A DNA stretch of 64,000 nt from Asanoa hainanensis (lineage in GTDB: Bacteria > Actinomycetota > Actinomycetes > Mycobacteriales > Micromonosporaceae): the NCBI RefSeq assembly GCF_900188485.1, contig NZ_FZPH01000006.1, positions 154,618 through 218,617 of the forward strand. Reading direction: 5' to 3'. Positions 26,136 to 34,893 of the stretch are shown piece by piece. Each line of letters begins with the position of its first letter. Positions within the stretch are counted from its first letter, which is position 1. Made by a program: the position numbers and the translations under genes. The notes below the pieces were generated by a model, which saw nothing but the letters and a program-made list of their open reading frames with translations, did not search any database and was not told where the DNA came from.

Positions 26136-29100
26136 TCAGGAGGCGTAGACCTCGAACTCCGAGAGCTGACCGGCGGGCCAGCCCGTGTTGCCGGTGAAGG
26201 TCAGCCGCAGCCAGCGCTGCGACGTGGCGGCGAAGGTGATGGTCGGCGTGTTGCCGGAGGCGGGGTTGAAGGTCCGCCCGGCCGCGCCGGACAAGGTGGC
26301 GAAGGACGAGTTGTTGGTGGAGCCCAGGACCGCGATCGTCTGGGTACGCGTCGCCCAGGCGCTCGCCGGCGGTAGCTTCAGCACCACCCGGGACACCGAC
26401 TGGGCGCTGCCCAGGTCGACGGTGACCGACTGCGGGAAGGCGTTGTTGGCGCTCTCCCAGTAGCTGTTGGCATTGCCGTCGACCGCGTTGCCGGCGCCGT
26501 AGACGTCGGCGTGGCTGGTCTCGGTGATCGGCCGGTTGAGCGCCAGGTTGGTCGCCGGTGGCGTCGTCGTGGTGCCTTCTCCGGTCAGGCTGACGGTGTG
26601 CGGCGAGCCGGGTGCGTTGGACGCGATCGACAGCGTGCCGGTGCGGGTGCCCGTGCCGGTCGGCGTGAAGGTGACGTTGACGGTGCAGGACGCGCCGGCC
26701 GCCAGCGACCCGCAGTTGTTGGTCTGCGCGTAGTTGCCGGTGACCGAGACCCCGGAGATCGTCGCGGTCGCGTTGCCGGTGTTGGTGACGCTGACCTGCT
26801 GCGCCGGGCTGGTCGTGTTGACCTGCCGGCTGGCGAAGGTCAGCGCGCCGGGCGTCACGTTGAGAGCCGGTCCGGTGGAGCCGCCGCCGTACACCTCGAA
26901 CTCCGAGAGTTGCGCCGCCGGCCAGACGTTGTTGCTGTTGAAGGTCAACCGGACGTAGCGCCGGGTGCCTGCGGGCAGGTTGACCGTCACCGACGAGCCC
27001 TGGTTGAAGGTGTAGTTGGCCGCACCCAGGATCTGCGCGTACGAACCGCCGTCGGTCGAGCCCAGGACCGTGATGTTCTGGGTGCGGGTCTCCCAGTTGG
27101 TCGGCAGCTTGAGCACCAGCCGGTTGACCGACTGGGCAGAGCCGAGGTCGACGGTCAGCGACTGCGGGAACTGCCCGTTGGTGCTCTCCCAGTAGGAAGC
27201 GACGTTGCCGTCGACCGCGTTGGTCGCCGGGTACGGGCCGTTGGTGCTGCTCGCGGTAACCGGGCGGCCCGCCGCGAGGTTGCCGGCCGGGTCGAAGCCG
27301 ACGCCGGAGAGCCCGATCACCAGGTCACCCGGGGTGGTCTGGACGAACGCCATGCCGGCCCGGTTGCCGGCCGCGGTGGGCCGGAACGTGACGGTCAGGG
27401 TGCAGGTGGCGTTCGGCGCCAGCGTGGCCGGGCAGTTGTTGGTCTGGCTGAAGTCGGCCGGGCTCACCGAGATGCCGGACACCGGGGCGTTGGCGGTGCC
27501 GCTGTTGCGCAACGTCACGGTCTGCGGCGCGCTGGTCGTGTTGAGGTTCTGCGTGCCGAACGTGAGGCTGGTCGGGTTGGCCACGATCTGCCCGGTCGGC
27601 GTCGGCGGCGTGGTGGTCGGCGGGTTGGTCGGTCCGTTGTTCCATTGTGGAGCCGGCCAGGGCCCGCAGTCCGGTGTCGCGGTGTACCAGCCGGAGTTGC
27701 CGGCACCCTGGGTGATCTGGAAGCCCGAGCCGACGCAGTTGTGGATCGGCTTGGCCTGGGCGATGCCGGTGGCCACCACGTTGGTGAAGGAGACCTGGCT
27801 GGCCGCCTGCACCTGCAGGGCGTACGTGCCGGCGCCCTGGATCTTGACGTTGTTGAAGTTGATGCCCCGGGTCTGACCTTCGATCCAGTGCAGGGCCGCG
27901 TACGAGCTGTCGAGGATGTCGGTGTCGGTGATGTTGATGGTCGCGTCGCTGGCGAACGCCTCGTTGAGGGCCGAGAACCAGATCGCGCCGACGCCGAAGT
28001 TCCAGTTGTAGTCGGAGTTGCCGGCCCGGATCGTGGTGTTGCGGGCGATCGTCCAGGTGCCGTGCACCGCGGTCGCGCCCTGCACGCCCGGATAGCGGTT
28101 GGCGACGTGGATGCCGCCGCCGTTGGTAAGCGAGTCCGCCACCACGTTGTCAATGATCTTGATGTCCCGGCCGCCGTAGCTGACCAGGTGGTTGGCCAGC
28201 AGCGTGACGCCGATCGTGTTGTTGCTGAAGGTGTTGTTGACGTTCGGCACGTTCTGCGCCCACATCGCCAGCGCGTCGTCGCCGGTGTTGCGCAGGAACG
28301 TGTTGGTGACCGTCGAGTTCGTGACGCCGGTGTGGAAGTTGACCCCGTCGGCGGTCTGGTCGAGGATCCGGCTGTTGCGGATCGTGAAGTTGTTCATCGG
28401 GCCGTCCATCCAGGCACCGACCTTGGTGTGCTGCATCCAGACGTTGTCGATGACGGAGTCGGTCATCGCGCCGCCGAACGCGTTCACCTGGTCGTCGTCC
28501 ATCCGCTCCCGGATGTCGCCGATGATGGCCAGGTCGCGCACGGTGACGTTGCGGCTGGGCCCGTTGGCCTCGTGCGCCCGGATCTCACCGGTGTAGCCGC
28601 CGCCGGGCACGTACTTGCCGTAGATGCCGGCCGCGCGCTTGCGGTCGGTCGGGTGGCGGCCCCCGAGGACGGTGTACCAGGGGCCGGCGCCGCGCAGGGT
28701 CACGCCGTCGACCACGACGTGGTCATAGAGCGTGAAGTTCCCCTGGGGTACGTAGACCGGACGGCCCTGGGCCTGGCCGGCGTTGACGGCGGCCTGGAAC
28801 TTGGCCGTGGAGTCGGTGGCACCGGTCGGGTCGGCGGCGTAGTCAGCGACGACGTCGATCGCGTTGGTGGGCTTGGCGATCGCGGCCGGGACGTTCTCGA
28901 AGTCGGCGAGGTCGATGGTGAACGTCGGCGACTGCGCGGTGGAGTTGACCTGCAGCCGGATCTTCGTGCCGATCGGCTGCGTCGAGCCGAACATGGCCCG
29001 GGCCTCGTCGTAGAAGTGGTGCGGGTTGGTGTCACCCGGGTTGTTGTTGAACGGGTAGCCGCCGTAGTACCAGCCGTACTTCGACGTGACCGGGACGGTC

Positions 29101-29537
29101 TTGAGCAGGCTGCCGTTGGCCCGCAGGTCGATGGTCGCGTCCCGGCCCTGGCCGCTCGGGCCGTCCGGAATGCTGTAGCGGAAGGTCACGGCGTTGGCCG
29201 GGGCGGTCAGCGTGAACTCGACGTACTCGCCGACAGCGTCCAGGGTGACGGCCTCCCGGCCGGACGCCTCCGCGGGAAGCTGCCCGTAGAACCGGGTCGG
29301 TCCGATCTTCGTGCCGTTGTGCGCGACCTCCTCCGCCTCCTGCTCGATGAACGGAACGGTCGCGCCTCGGCCGGCGATGTCGAACGGGGAGAGCCCGGCC
29401 GCGACGGCCGGGGTCCCGGTGGTCAGGGTGACCACGGCGATGCTGGTGGCGACCAGGGCGGAACTCGCCAGGATGGCGAGTCCCGCCCGACGGCGGGTGC
29501 CGGCTGTGGGCGCAGCGACGGCGGCTGGATGGGGCAT
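26136..29537 (-). CDS. Secreted multidomain GH87-type alpha-1,3-glucanase, accessory domains C-terminal
   Basis: 1133 residues. Signal peptide (about 1-47); catalytic beta-sandwich (about 48-205; IEQEAEEVAHNG, IPDGPSGQGRDATI) and right-handed beta-helix (about 215-600; NVWMQHTKVGAWMDG, LRNTGDDALAMWAQ); Thr/Pro linker; choice-of-anchor-D domain; discoidin; second choice-of-anchor-D; second discoidin reaching the C-terminus. The catalytic part matches the one at 21739-26034, but the binding modules sit on the opposite side. The true start is the ATG at 29537 with AAAGGGAA upstream; the open frame continues to 29765 but encodes no recognisable sequence. 103 bases separate it from the GH13 gene. 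Confidence 0.8.
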   Translation of the reverse strand: MPHPAAVAAPTAGTRRRAGLAILASSALVATSIAVVTLTTGTPAVAAGLSPFDIAGRGATVPFIEQEAEEVAHNGTKIGPTRFYGQLPAEASGREAVTLDAVGEYVEFTLTAPANAVTFRYSIPDGPSGQGRDATIDLRANGSLLKTVPVTSKYGWYYGGYPFNNNPGDTNPHHFYDEARAMFGSTQPIGTKIRLQVNSTAQSPTFTIDLADFENVPAAIAKPTNAIDVVADYAADPTGATDSTAKFQAAVNAGQAQGRPVYVPQGNFTLYDHVVVDGVTLRGAGPWYTVLGGRHPTDRKRAAGIYGKYVPGGGYTGEIRAHEANGPSRNVTVRDLAIIGDIRERMDDDQVNAFGGAMTDSVIDNVWMQHTKVGAWMDGPMNNFTIRNSRILDQTADGVNFHTGVTNSTVTNTFLRNTGDDALAMWAQNVPNVNNTFSNNTIGVTLLANHLVSYGGRDIKIIDNVVADSLTNGGGIHVANRYPGVQGATAVHGTWTIARNTTIRAGNSDYNWNFGVGAIWFSALNEAFASDATINITDTDILDSSYAALHWIEGQTRGINFNNVKIQGAGTYALQVQAASQVSFTNVVATGIAQAKPIHNCVGSGFQITQGAGNSGWYTATPDCGPWPAPQWNNGPTNPPTTTPPTPTGQIVANPTSLTFGTQNLNTTSAPQTVTLRNSGTANAPVSGISVSPADFSQTNNCPATLAPNATCTLTVTFRPTAAGNRAGMAFVQTTPGDLVIGLSGVGFDPAGNLAAGRPVTASSTNGPYPATNAVDGNVASYWESTNGQFPQSLTVDLGSAQSVNRLVLKLPTNWETRTQNITVLGSTDGGSYAQILGAANYTFNQGSSVTVNLPAGTRRYVRLTFNSNNVWPAAQLSEFEVYGGGSTGPALNVTPGALTFASRQVNTTSPAQQVSVTNTGNATATISGVSVTGNYAQTNNCGSLAAGASCTVNVTFTPTGTGTRTGTLSIASNAPGSPHTVSLTGEGTTTTPPATNLALNRPITETSHADVYGAGNAVDGNANSYWESANNAFPQSVTVDLGSAQSVSRVVLKLPPASAWATRTQTIAVLGSTNNSSFATLSGAAGRTFNPASGNTPTITFAATSQRWLRLTFTGNTGWPAGQLSEFEVYAS

Positions 29538-29640
29538 GGGTTCCCTTTCGAGAGGCGGGCGGTTCCCCCCGTGCGGTGTTGCCCTTGGTGCGTTTACCCC
29601 CGTGCGTTTCTTGTCGTCGTGGAGCCGATCGGTCGGTTGG

Positions 29641-31263
29641 TTATGCGGTGCGGAGCCAGGCGGTGGTGTCCGGCGGGAGCCGGTCACCGTCGAGCGGGCC
29701 GCTGGCCAGCCAGAGCTCCTCGTGCTCGGGCAGGTCCACGGCCGACGGCGAGAGGTTGGCGACACAGACGAAGCGCGGGTCGCGGGCGAACGTCAGCACC
29801 CCGTCGGCGGACGGCAGCCAGCGCATGTCGCCGTCGCCGAGGGCCGCCGCTCCCCGCCGCACCCGCAGCGCGGTGCGGTAGAGCTCGAGCATCGAGTGCG
29901 GGTCGCCGGTCTGCGCCTGGACGGTGCGGTCCTTCCAGTCGGCGGGTTGCGGCAACCAGGGCGCGGTCGCGCCGGCCGGGCTGAACCCGAACGGCGACTC
30001 GACACCGGACCAGGGCAGCGGCACCCGGCAGCCGTCGCGGCCGGGGTCGACGAAGCCGGACCGGGGATACATCGGGTCGGTCCGCATCGCCGGCGGGATG
30101 TCCTCGACCTCCCAGAGGCCGAGCTCGTCGCCCTGGTAGACGTAGGCGCCGCCGGGCAGGGCCAGGGCGAGCAGAGCGGCCGCGCGGGCCCGCTGGTAGC
30201 CCAGCTGCAGGTTGGTCGGTGTCCCCTCCCGCTTGGTGTCGAACGCGAAGGTGGTGTCCTCGCGGCCGTAGCGGGTGACGGGCCGCGTGACGTCGTGGTT
30301 GGCGAGCACCCAGGTGGCCGGCGCACCGACCAGGGCGTGCGTCTCCATCGTGCGGTCGATGCAGGCGCGCAGCAGGTCCGGGTCCCACGCGCAGGTCAGG
30401 AAGTCGAAGTTGAACGCCGCGTGCAGCTCGTCGGGGCGCAGGTAGTTGGTGAAGCGCTGGGCGTCGGGCAGCCAGACCTCGCCGATCAACGCGCGCTTGT
30501 CCGGGTACTCGTCGGCGATCCGCCGCCAGCTCCGGTAGATGTCGTGCACGCCGTCGAGGTCGTGGAACGGGTGCCGCTGCGCCGCTTCGACCTCCGGCAG
30601 CGCCGGGTCCTTGAGCAGCAGCGCCGCGGAGTCGATCCGGATGCCGTCGACGCCCCGGTCGAACCAGAACCGCAGGATGCTCTCGAACTCGGCGCGGACC
30701 TTCGGGTGGTCCCAGTTGAAGTCGGGCTGTTCGGGTGCGAACAGGTGCAGGTACCACTCGCCGGGAGTGCCGTCGGGGTTGGTCGTGCGGGTCCAGGTGG
30801 TGCCCTTGAACTCGCCGCGCCAGTCGGTGGGCATCTCGTCGCCGTCGGGGCCGCGACCCGGACGGAACCAGAACAGCTCGCGCTCCGGTGAGCCCGGGCC
30901 GGCGGCCAGCGCCGCCTGGAACCAGGGGTGCTGGTCCGAGCAGTGGTTGGGAACGATGTCGATGATGACCCGGATGCCGCGTTCGTGCGCCTCGGCGATC
31001 ATCGCCTCGGCCTCGTCGAGGGTGCCGAAGAGCGGGTCGATGCCCCGGAAGTCGGACACGTCGTAACCGGCGTCCGCCATCGGCGACGGAAACCATGGGC
31101 TGAGCCAGACCGCGTCGACCCCGAGCCCGGAGAGGTGGTCCAGGTGTGCCCGGATGCCGGCGATGTCGCCGATGCCGTCGCCACTGCCGTCAGCGAAGCT
31201 GCGGGGGTAGATCTGGTAGATCACCGCCCCGCGCCACCACGGCTGGCTTTCTGCGATGGACAC
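29641..31263 (-). CDS. GH13 alpha-glucosidase / oligoglucosidase
   Basis: 540 residues, cytoplasmic (no signal peptide). GH13 regions: DIVPNH, the nucleophile in GIRIDSAA, the acid in LIGEVW, and ANHD. The N-terminus WWRGAVIYQIYPRSFADGSGDG is that of the oligo-1,6-glucosidase/alpha-glucosidase subfamily. It would hydrolyse alpha-linked gluco-oligosaccharides after import to glucose. Neighbouring GH87 genes and sugar importer suggest nigero-oligosaccharides as substrates; this is inference. Confidence 0.92.
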   Translation of the reverse strand: MSIAESQPWWRGAVIYQIYPRSFADGSGDGIGDIAGIRAHLDHLSGLGVDAVWLSPWFPSPMADAGYDVSDFRGIDPLFGTLDEAEAMIAEAHERGIRVIIDIVPNHCSDQHPWFQAALAAGPGSPERELFWFRPGRGPDGDEMPTDWRGEFKGTTWTRTTNPDGTPGEWYLHLFAPEQPDFNWDHPKVRAEFESILRFWFDRGVDGIRIDSAALLLKDPALPEVEAAQRHPFHDLDGVHDIYRSWRRIADEYPDKRALIGEVWLPDAQRFTNYLRPDELHAAFNFDFLTCAWDPDLLRACIDRTMETHALVGAPATWVLANHDVTRPVTRYGREDTTFAFDTKREGTPTNLQLGYQRARAAALLALALPGGAYVYQGDELGLWEVEDIPPAMRTDPMYPRSGFVDPGRDGCRVPLPWSGVESPFGFSPAGATAPWLPQPADWKDRTVQAQTGDPHSMLELYRTALRVRRGAAALGDGDMRWLPSADGVLTFARDPRFVCVANLSPSAVDLPEHEELWLASGPLDGDRLPPDTTAWLRTA

Positions 31264-31348
31264 TGGATACCTGCTTTCTTTCTTTTCGGGTGGTTCGGGC
31301 GCCGCGGTCTGCTCTGACCGCCCTTTGTTGCCGCTGGTCAGGTCTAAG

Positions 31349-32317
31349 TCAGCCCTTCATACTCCCCGCCGCCAATCCGCCGATGATGCTGCGCTGGAAA
31401 ATGAGGAAAACCACGATCATCGGGACGCTGGCGATCGCCAACCCGGCCATGAGCTGGGTCGGCGGCACCTGGCTGGTCGAGGCGAGCCGGGACAGCGCGA
31501 CGCTGAGCGTCTGCGTCTCCGGGTCCTGCAGCACCAGCAGCGGCCAGATGAAGTCCTTCCAGATCGCCACGATCGAGAAGATCGACACCACGCCGAGGAC
31601 GGGCCGGGACAGCGGGAGCACGATGCTCCAGAGGACCCGGAACCGGCCGGCGCCGTCCAGCGCCGCGGAGTCGAGCAGGTCGTTGGGTATCTGGTCGAAG
31701 AACCGCTTGAGCACGTAGATGTTGAACGCGTTGGCCACCGCCGGCAGCCAGAGCGCCCACGGGGTGTTGAGCAGGTTCCAGCCGAAGATCGGCACGTCGG
31801 TCACGGTCAGGTACGCGGGGATCAGCAGCGCGGTGGCCGGCAGCATCAGGCTGGCCAGCATCGCGCCGAGGACGACCCGCCCGAAGATCGGGCGCAGCTT
31901 CGACAACGCGTACGCGACGGCGACCTGGAACACGAGCTGGATCAGCCAGCCGCCGAACGCGTACAGCGCGGTGTTGCCGAAGAACTTGGCGATCCGCATC
32001 CGGTCCCAGGCGAGCTGGTAGGTCTCGGGGACGAAGGACTGCGGGAAGAACGTCGGGTCCGGTTGCGCGTACTCCTCCGGCGTCTTCACCGCGCTGCTGA
32101 ACATCCAGTAGAGCGGGAAGATGAACACGGTCAGGAAGAGCAGGAAGACCAGGGTCAGCACGACCCAGTAGAGGACCCGTCCCTTGCCCCGGCCGATCTC
32201 GGTCTCGGAGAACAGGGTGCGCAGGCCGTCGCCGCTGCTGACGCCGCGGCGCCGCTTGGGTGCTGGCGCGGGCGGCGGGCTGGCCGGTAGGGGCCGGATC
32301 GGTGTCGTGATGGTCAT
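31349..32317 (-). CDS. ABC sugar transporter permease, MalG type
   Basis: 322 residues, six membrane helices with the N-terminal segment GRVLYWVVLTLVFLLFLTVF and the EAA loop AALDGAGRFRVLWSIVLPLSRP. Carbohydrate uptake family 1 permease. It lies 12 bases downstream of the MalF-type permease. A Pro/Ala-rich 45-residue cytoplasmic N-terminus precedes the first helix. No ATP-binding subunit is encoded nearby, so an unlinked multitask ATPase of MsiK type is expected. Confidence 0.92.
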   Translation of the reverse strand: MTITTPIRPLPASPPPAPAPKRRRGVSSGDGLRTLFSETEIGRGKGRVLYWVVLTLVFLLFLTVFIFPLYWMFSSAVKTPEEYAQPDPTFFPQSFVPETYQLAWDRMRIAKFFGNTALYAFGGWLIQLVFQVAVAYALSKLRPIFGRVVLGAMLASLMLPATALLIPAYLTVTDVPIFGWNLLNTPWALWLPAVANAFNIYVLKRFFDQIPNDLLDSAALDGAGRFRVLWSIVLPLSRPVLGVVSIFSIVAIWKDFIWPLLVLQDPETQTLSVALSRLASTSQVPPTQLMAGLAIASVPMIVVFLIFQRSIIGGLAAGSMKG

Positions 32318-32329
32318 CGGTGGTCCCCC

Positions 32330-33241
32330 TCAGTCCCGGTCCCGGGTGACCCGCAGGTAGATCGCGGAGAAGATGGCCAGCACGACGAACAGCAGCACGC
32401 TCATCGCGGCCGCCATGCCGAAGTCCTGGTTGACGGTGAACGCGTACCGGTAGATCAGCACCATGACCGTGACCGTGTCCGGGTTCGAGGTGCCGGTGAG
32501 CTGGTAGGGCTCGATGAAGACCTGCATGGTCGCGATGATCTGGAGCAGCAGCAGGACCAGCATGATGAACCGGAGCTGGGGCACGGTCACGTGCCGCAGG
32601 CGGCGCCAGGCGCTGGCTCCGTCGAGCTCGGCGGCCTCGTACAGCTCGCCCGGGATGCTCTGCAACGCGGCCAGGTACATCAGCGTCGCGCCGCCCAGGT
32701 TGGCCCAGGTCGAGACCAGGACCAGCGAGATCATCGCGGTGGACGACGACTGGGTCCACTGCGACTCCGGCAGGCCGACCCCGCGCAGCACCGTGTTGAA
32801 CAGGCCGAAGCCGGGGTCGTAGAAGTAGCGGAAGAGCAGCACGCCGACGATCGGCGGGAGCATCACCGGCAGGTAGACGGCCACCCGGAAGAAGCCCTTG
32901 AGGTGGCGCATCTCGTTGATCAGGATCGACAGCACCAGGGGTACGGCGAAACCGAAGACCAGTGCGATGCCGGTGAAGACGAGGGTGTTCTTCCACGCCG
33001 TGACGAACAGCGGGTCCTCGAAGATCGCGGTGAAGTTGTCGGTGCCGACCCAGTACGGGTCGGTGACGAAGTTGATCTGCTGGAAGCTGAGGATGACGCC
33101 GCGCACCAGCGGGTACCACGAGAAGAGCGCGAAACAGGCGATGCCTCCGGCCATGAAGGCGTACGCCATGAGGTTGTCCTGGATCTTCCGACTCAGGCGG
33201 CTGCGCAACGCAGTCGGCCGGCCGGCGGTGGCGACCGCCAT
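32330..33241 (-). CDS. ABC sugar transporter permease, MalF type
   Basis: 303 residues, six helices, EAA loop AAELDGASAWRRLRHVTVPQLRF. Forms the heteromeric channel with the MalG-type protein. It begins 74 bases after the binding-protein gene, across a strong hairpin that may lower its expression relative to the binding protein. Confidence 0.92.
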   Translation of the reverse strand: MAVATAGRPTALRSRLSRKIQDNLMAYAFMAGGIACFALFSWYPLVRGVILSFQQINFVTDPYWVGTDNFTAIFEDPLFVTAWKNTLVFTGIALVFGFAVPLVLSILINEMRHLKGFFRVAVYLPVMLPPIVGVLLFRYFYDPGFGLFNTVLRGVGLPESQWTQSSSTAMISLVLVSTWANLGGATLMYLAALQSIPGELYEAAELDGASAWRRLRHVTVPQLRFIMLVLLLLQIIATMQVFIEPYQLTGTSNPDTVTVMVLIYRYAFTVNQDFGMAAAMSVLLFVVLAIFSAIYLRVTRDRD

Positions 33242-33272
33242 CTCCAGCGTCCTCTTTCTGTTTAGGCGGCTT

Positions 33273-33308
33273 GGCCGCCGCCGGGCCTTGCGTGACCCGG
33301 CGGCGGCC
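33273..33308 (-). terminator. Hairpin between binding protein and permease genes
   Basis: 13-bp perfect stem GGCCGCCGCCGGG with CCCGGCGGCGGCC and 10-base loop, 8 bases after the stop of the binding-protein gene. Such hairpins in sugar-importer operons usually stabilise the upstream message or allow partial read-through, giving more binding protein than permease. Confidence 0.75.
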
Positions 33309-33315
33309 GCGGCGG

Positions 33316-34683
33316 TTACTTGACGCTGGCGAGGATGCTGTTGACCTGGGTCTCGGCGTCCGACAGCAGCTTGGCGATGTCGGCGTTCTTGTCCGTGAGG
33401 ACCTTCTGCATCGGCACGTCGAGCACCGCGTAGATCTGCTGCGCGTTCGGCGGCTCGACCTTGAGCGGGATGTTGGCGGTCGCGTCGGCGAACGGCTTGT
33501 AGTTCTCGACCGGCAGGTTCTTCAGCTTGTCGATGGCCGCCTGCTGCTTGGCCTTGGCGTCACCGGTCCACAGCGCGGGCTCGGGCAGACCGACCGGGGT
33601 CTTCTGCTCGGCAGCCCACTGGTACTCGGCCTCGATCCGGTCCGGGTTGTTCCACCAGTAGGTGAGCCACTTCAGGCCGGCGCGGATCTTCTCGGGCGTG
33701 GCCTTGGCGTTGAACATGTAGCCCTCGCCGCCGGCCAGGGTGGCCGTGCCGTTCGGGATCGGGCCTAGGCCGTACTTGTTGAAGTCGCCCTTGAACTGGT
33801 TGACGATCGTCTCGATGTTGTCCGGGGCGGCGACGTACATGCCGAGCTTGCCGGAGCCCATCAGCTGGAGCAGGTCGGCCCACTCGAGGAGCTGGCGCTG
33901 GCCCATGCTGTTGTCGGTCCAGCGCATGTCCTTGAGCTGCTGCAGGACCTGCTTGCCCTTGTCGTTGTTGAAGGCGGCCTTCCAGGTGCCACCCTCGTTG
34001 ACGGCGATGTCGCCACCGAGCGAGTACATCTCCGCGGTGAAGTGCCAGCCGCCGGTGTTGTTCTTGCTGTAGTCGCCGTAGCCGACGTAGTCCTTGCCCA
34101 GGCCCGCGATCGCCTTGGCGGCGGTGCGCACCTCTTCCCAGGTCTTCGGCGGGCTGTTCGGGTCCAGCTTGGCCTGCGTGAACAGCTCCCGGTTGTAGAG
34201 CAGGCCGAGGGAGTAGTTCTTGGCCGGCAGGCCGTACACCTTGCCGCTGTCGTCCGAGAAGATCTTCATGAGATCCGGGCGGATCTCCTTCGTCGGCGCG
34301 AACTCGTCGAGGTACTTGCTGATGTCGGCGACCTGGCGCTTCGCGATGAGGCTGGCCGGGTCCGTGAAGTAGACGTAGAAGACGTCTTCGAGCTGACCAC
34401 CCGCGAGCTTCGACTGGAAGGTCTGCGGGTCCATCTTGCCTTCTTTGGCATCGACGTCGATGTTCGGGTTGAGCTTCTCGAACTCGGCGACGTTGTCGAG
34501 GAAGTGCTTGCGGTTGACCGCCTCGGTGTCCGGCGGCAGGCCGTTGATGACCAGCGTGACCTTGGCATTGGGGTCAGATGCCGGGGCTTCGCCGCCGTCG
34601 TCCGAGCCGCACGCGGCCGCCGACAGCGCGACCCCGGCGACCAGCAGCAGCCCGACGGCGCTACGCAACCTGGATCTGTTCAT
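33316..34683 (-). CDS. ABC transporter sugar-binding lipoprotein
   Basis: 455 residues with signal peptide and lipobox SAAAC (Cys about residue 25). Family 1 extracellular solute-binding protein: NGLPPDTEAVNRKHFLDNVAEFEKLNPNI, GKVYGLPAKNYSLGLLYNRELF, WTYWWNN-like C-terminal features. Captures oligosaccharide outside the membrane for the two permeases. The ATG at 34683 is chosen because the signal peptide begins there. A LacI-type operator lies 146 bases upstream. Confidence 0.92.
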   Translation of the reverse strand: MNRSRLRSAVGLLLVAGVALSAAACGSDDGGEAPASDPNAKVTLVINGLPPDTEAVNRKHFLDNVAEFEKLNPNIDVDAKEGKMDPQTFQSKLAGGQLEDVFYVYFTDPASLIAKRQVADISKYLDEFAPTKEIRPDLMKIFSDDSGKVYGLPAKNYSLGLLYNRELFTQAKLDPNSPPKTWEEVRTAAKAIAGLGKDYVGYGDYSKNNTGGWHFTAEMYSLGGDIAVNEGGTWKAAFNNDKGKQVLQQLKDMRWTDNSMGQRQLLEWADLLQLMGSGKLGMYVAAPDNIETIVNQFKGDFNKYGLGPIPNGTATLAGGEGYMFNAKATPEKIRAGLKWLTYWWNNPDRIEAEYQWAAEQKTPVGLPEPALWTGDAKAKQQAAIDKLKNLPVENYKPFADATANIPLKVEPPNAQQIYAVLDVPMQKVLTDKNADIAKLLSDAETQVNSILASVK

Positions 34684-34828
34684 GAGGTGAACGCCCTTCC
34701 TGGGTGGAGCGAGGAGTCTCGGGTGTGATGTGGCTCTCGTACGTGCATGTTTCGTGGCGATGACGATACAAAGCCGAACTAGCCCTCGCAAGAAGCCGAC
34801 TGGTCTCAGAAAAAACAAGACTTCGCGT

Positions 34829-34840
34829 GGGAGCGCTCCC
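34829..34840. promoter_or_regulatory. LacI-family operator GGGAGCGCTCCC
   Basis: A perfect 12-bp palindrome, preceded by T. TGGGAGCGCTCCCA is the established CebR-type operator of actinobacterial LacI regulators; this copy differs only in the last base (G for A). Placed upstream of the binding-protein gene, it marks the main control point of the glucan/importer genes. Confidence 0.8.
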
Positions 34841-34855
34841 GGAGTGGGCATGAAA

Positions 34856-34884
34856 ATGGGGCGGACCGCACAGGTCCGCCCCAT
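34856..34884 (-). terminator. Terminator of the LacI gene
   Basis: 12-bp stem ATGGGGCGGACC with GGTCCGCCCCAT, 5-base loop, 9 bases after the LacI stop. It separates the regulator transcript from the importer operon. Confidence 0.8.
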
Positions 34885-34893
34885 CGATGCAGG

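Noticed and set aside
26511-29984. 1157-residue open frame on the plus strand opposite the glucanase gene
   Set aside because: Low-complexity Arg/Val/Asp sequence with no domain. It is an antisense shadow in a GC-rich gene, while the minus strand gives clear GH87 and discoidin domains.
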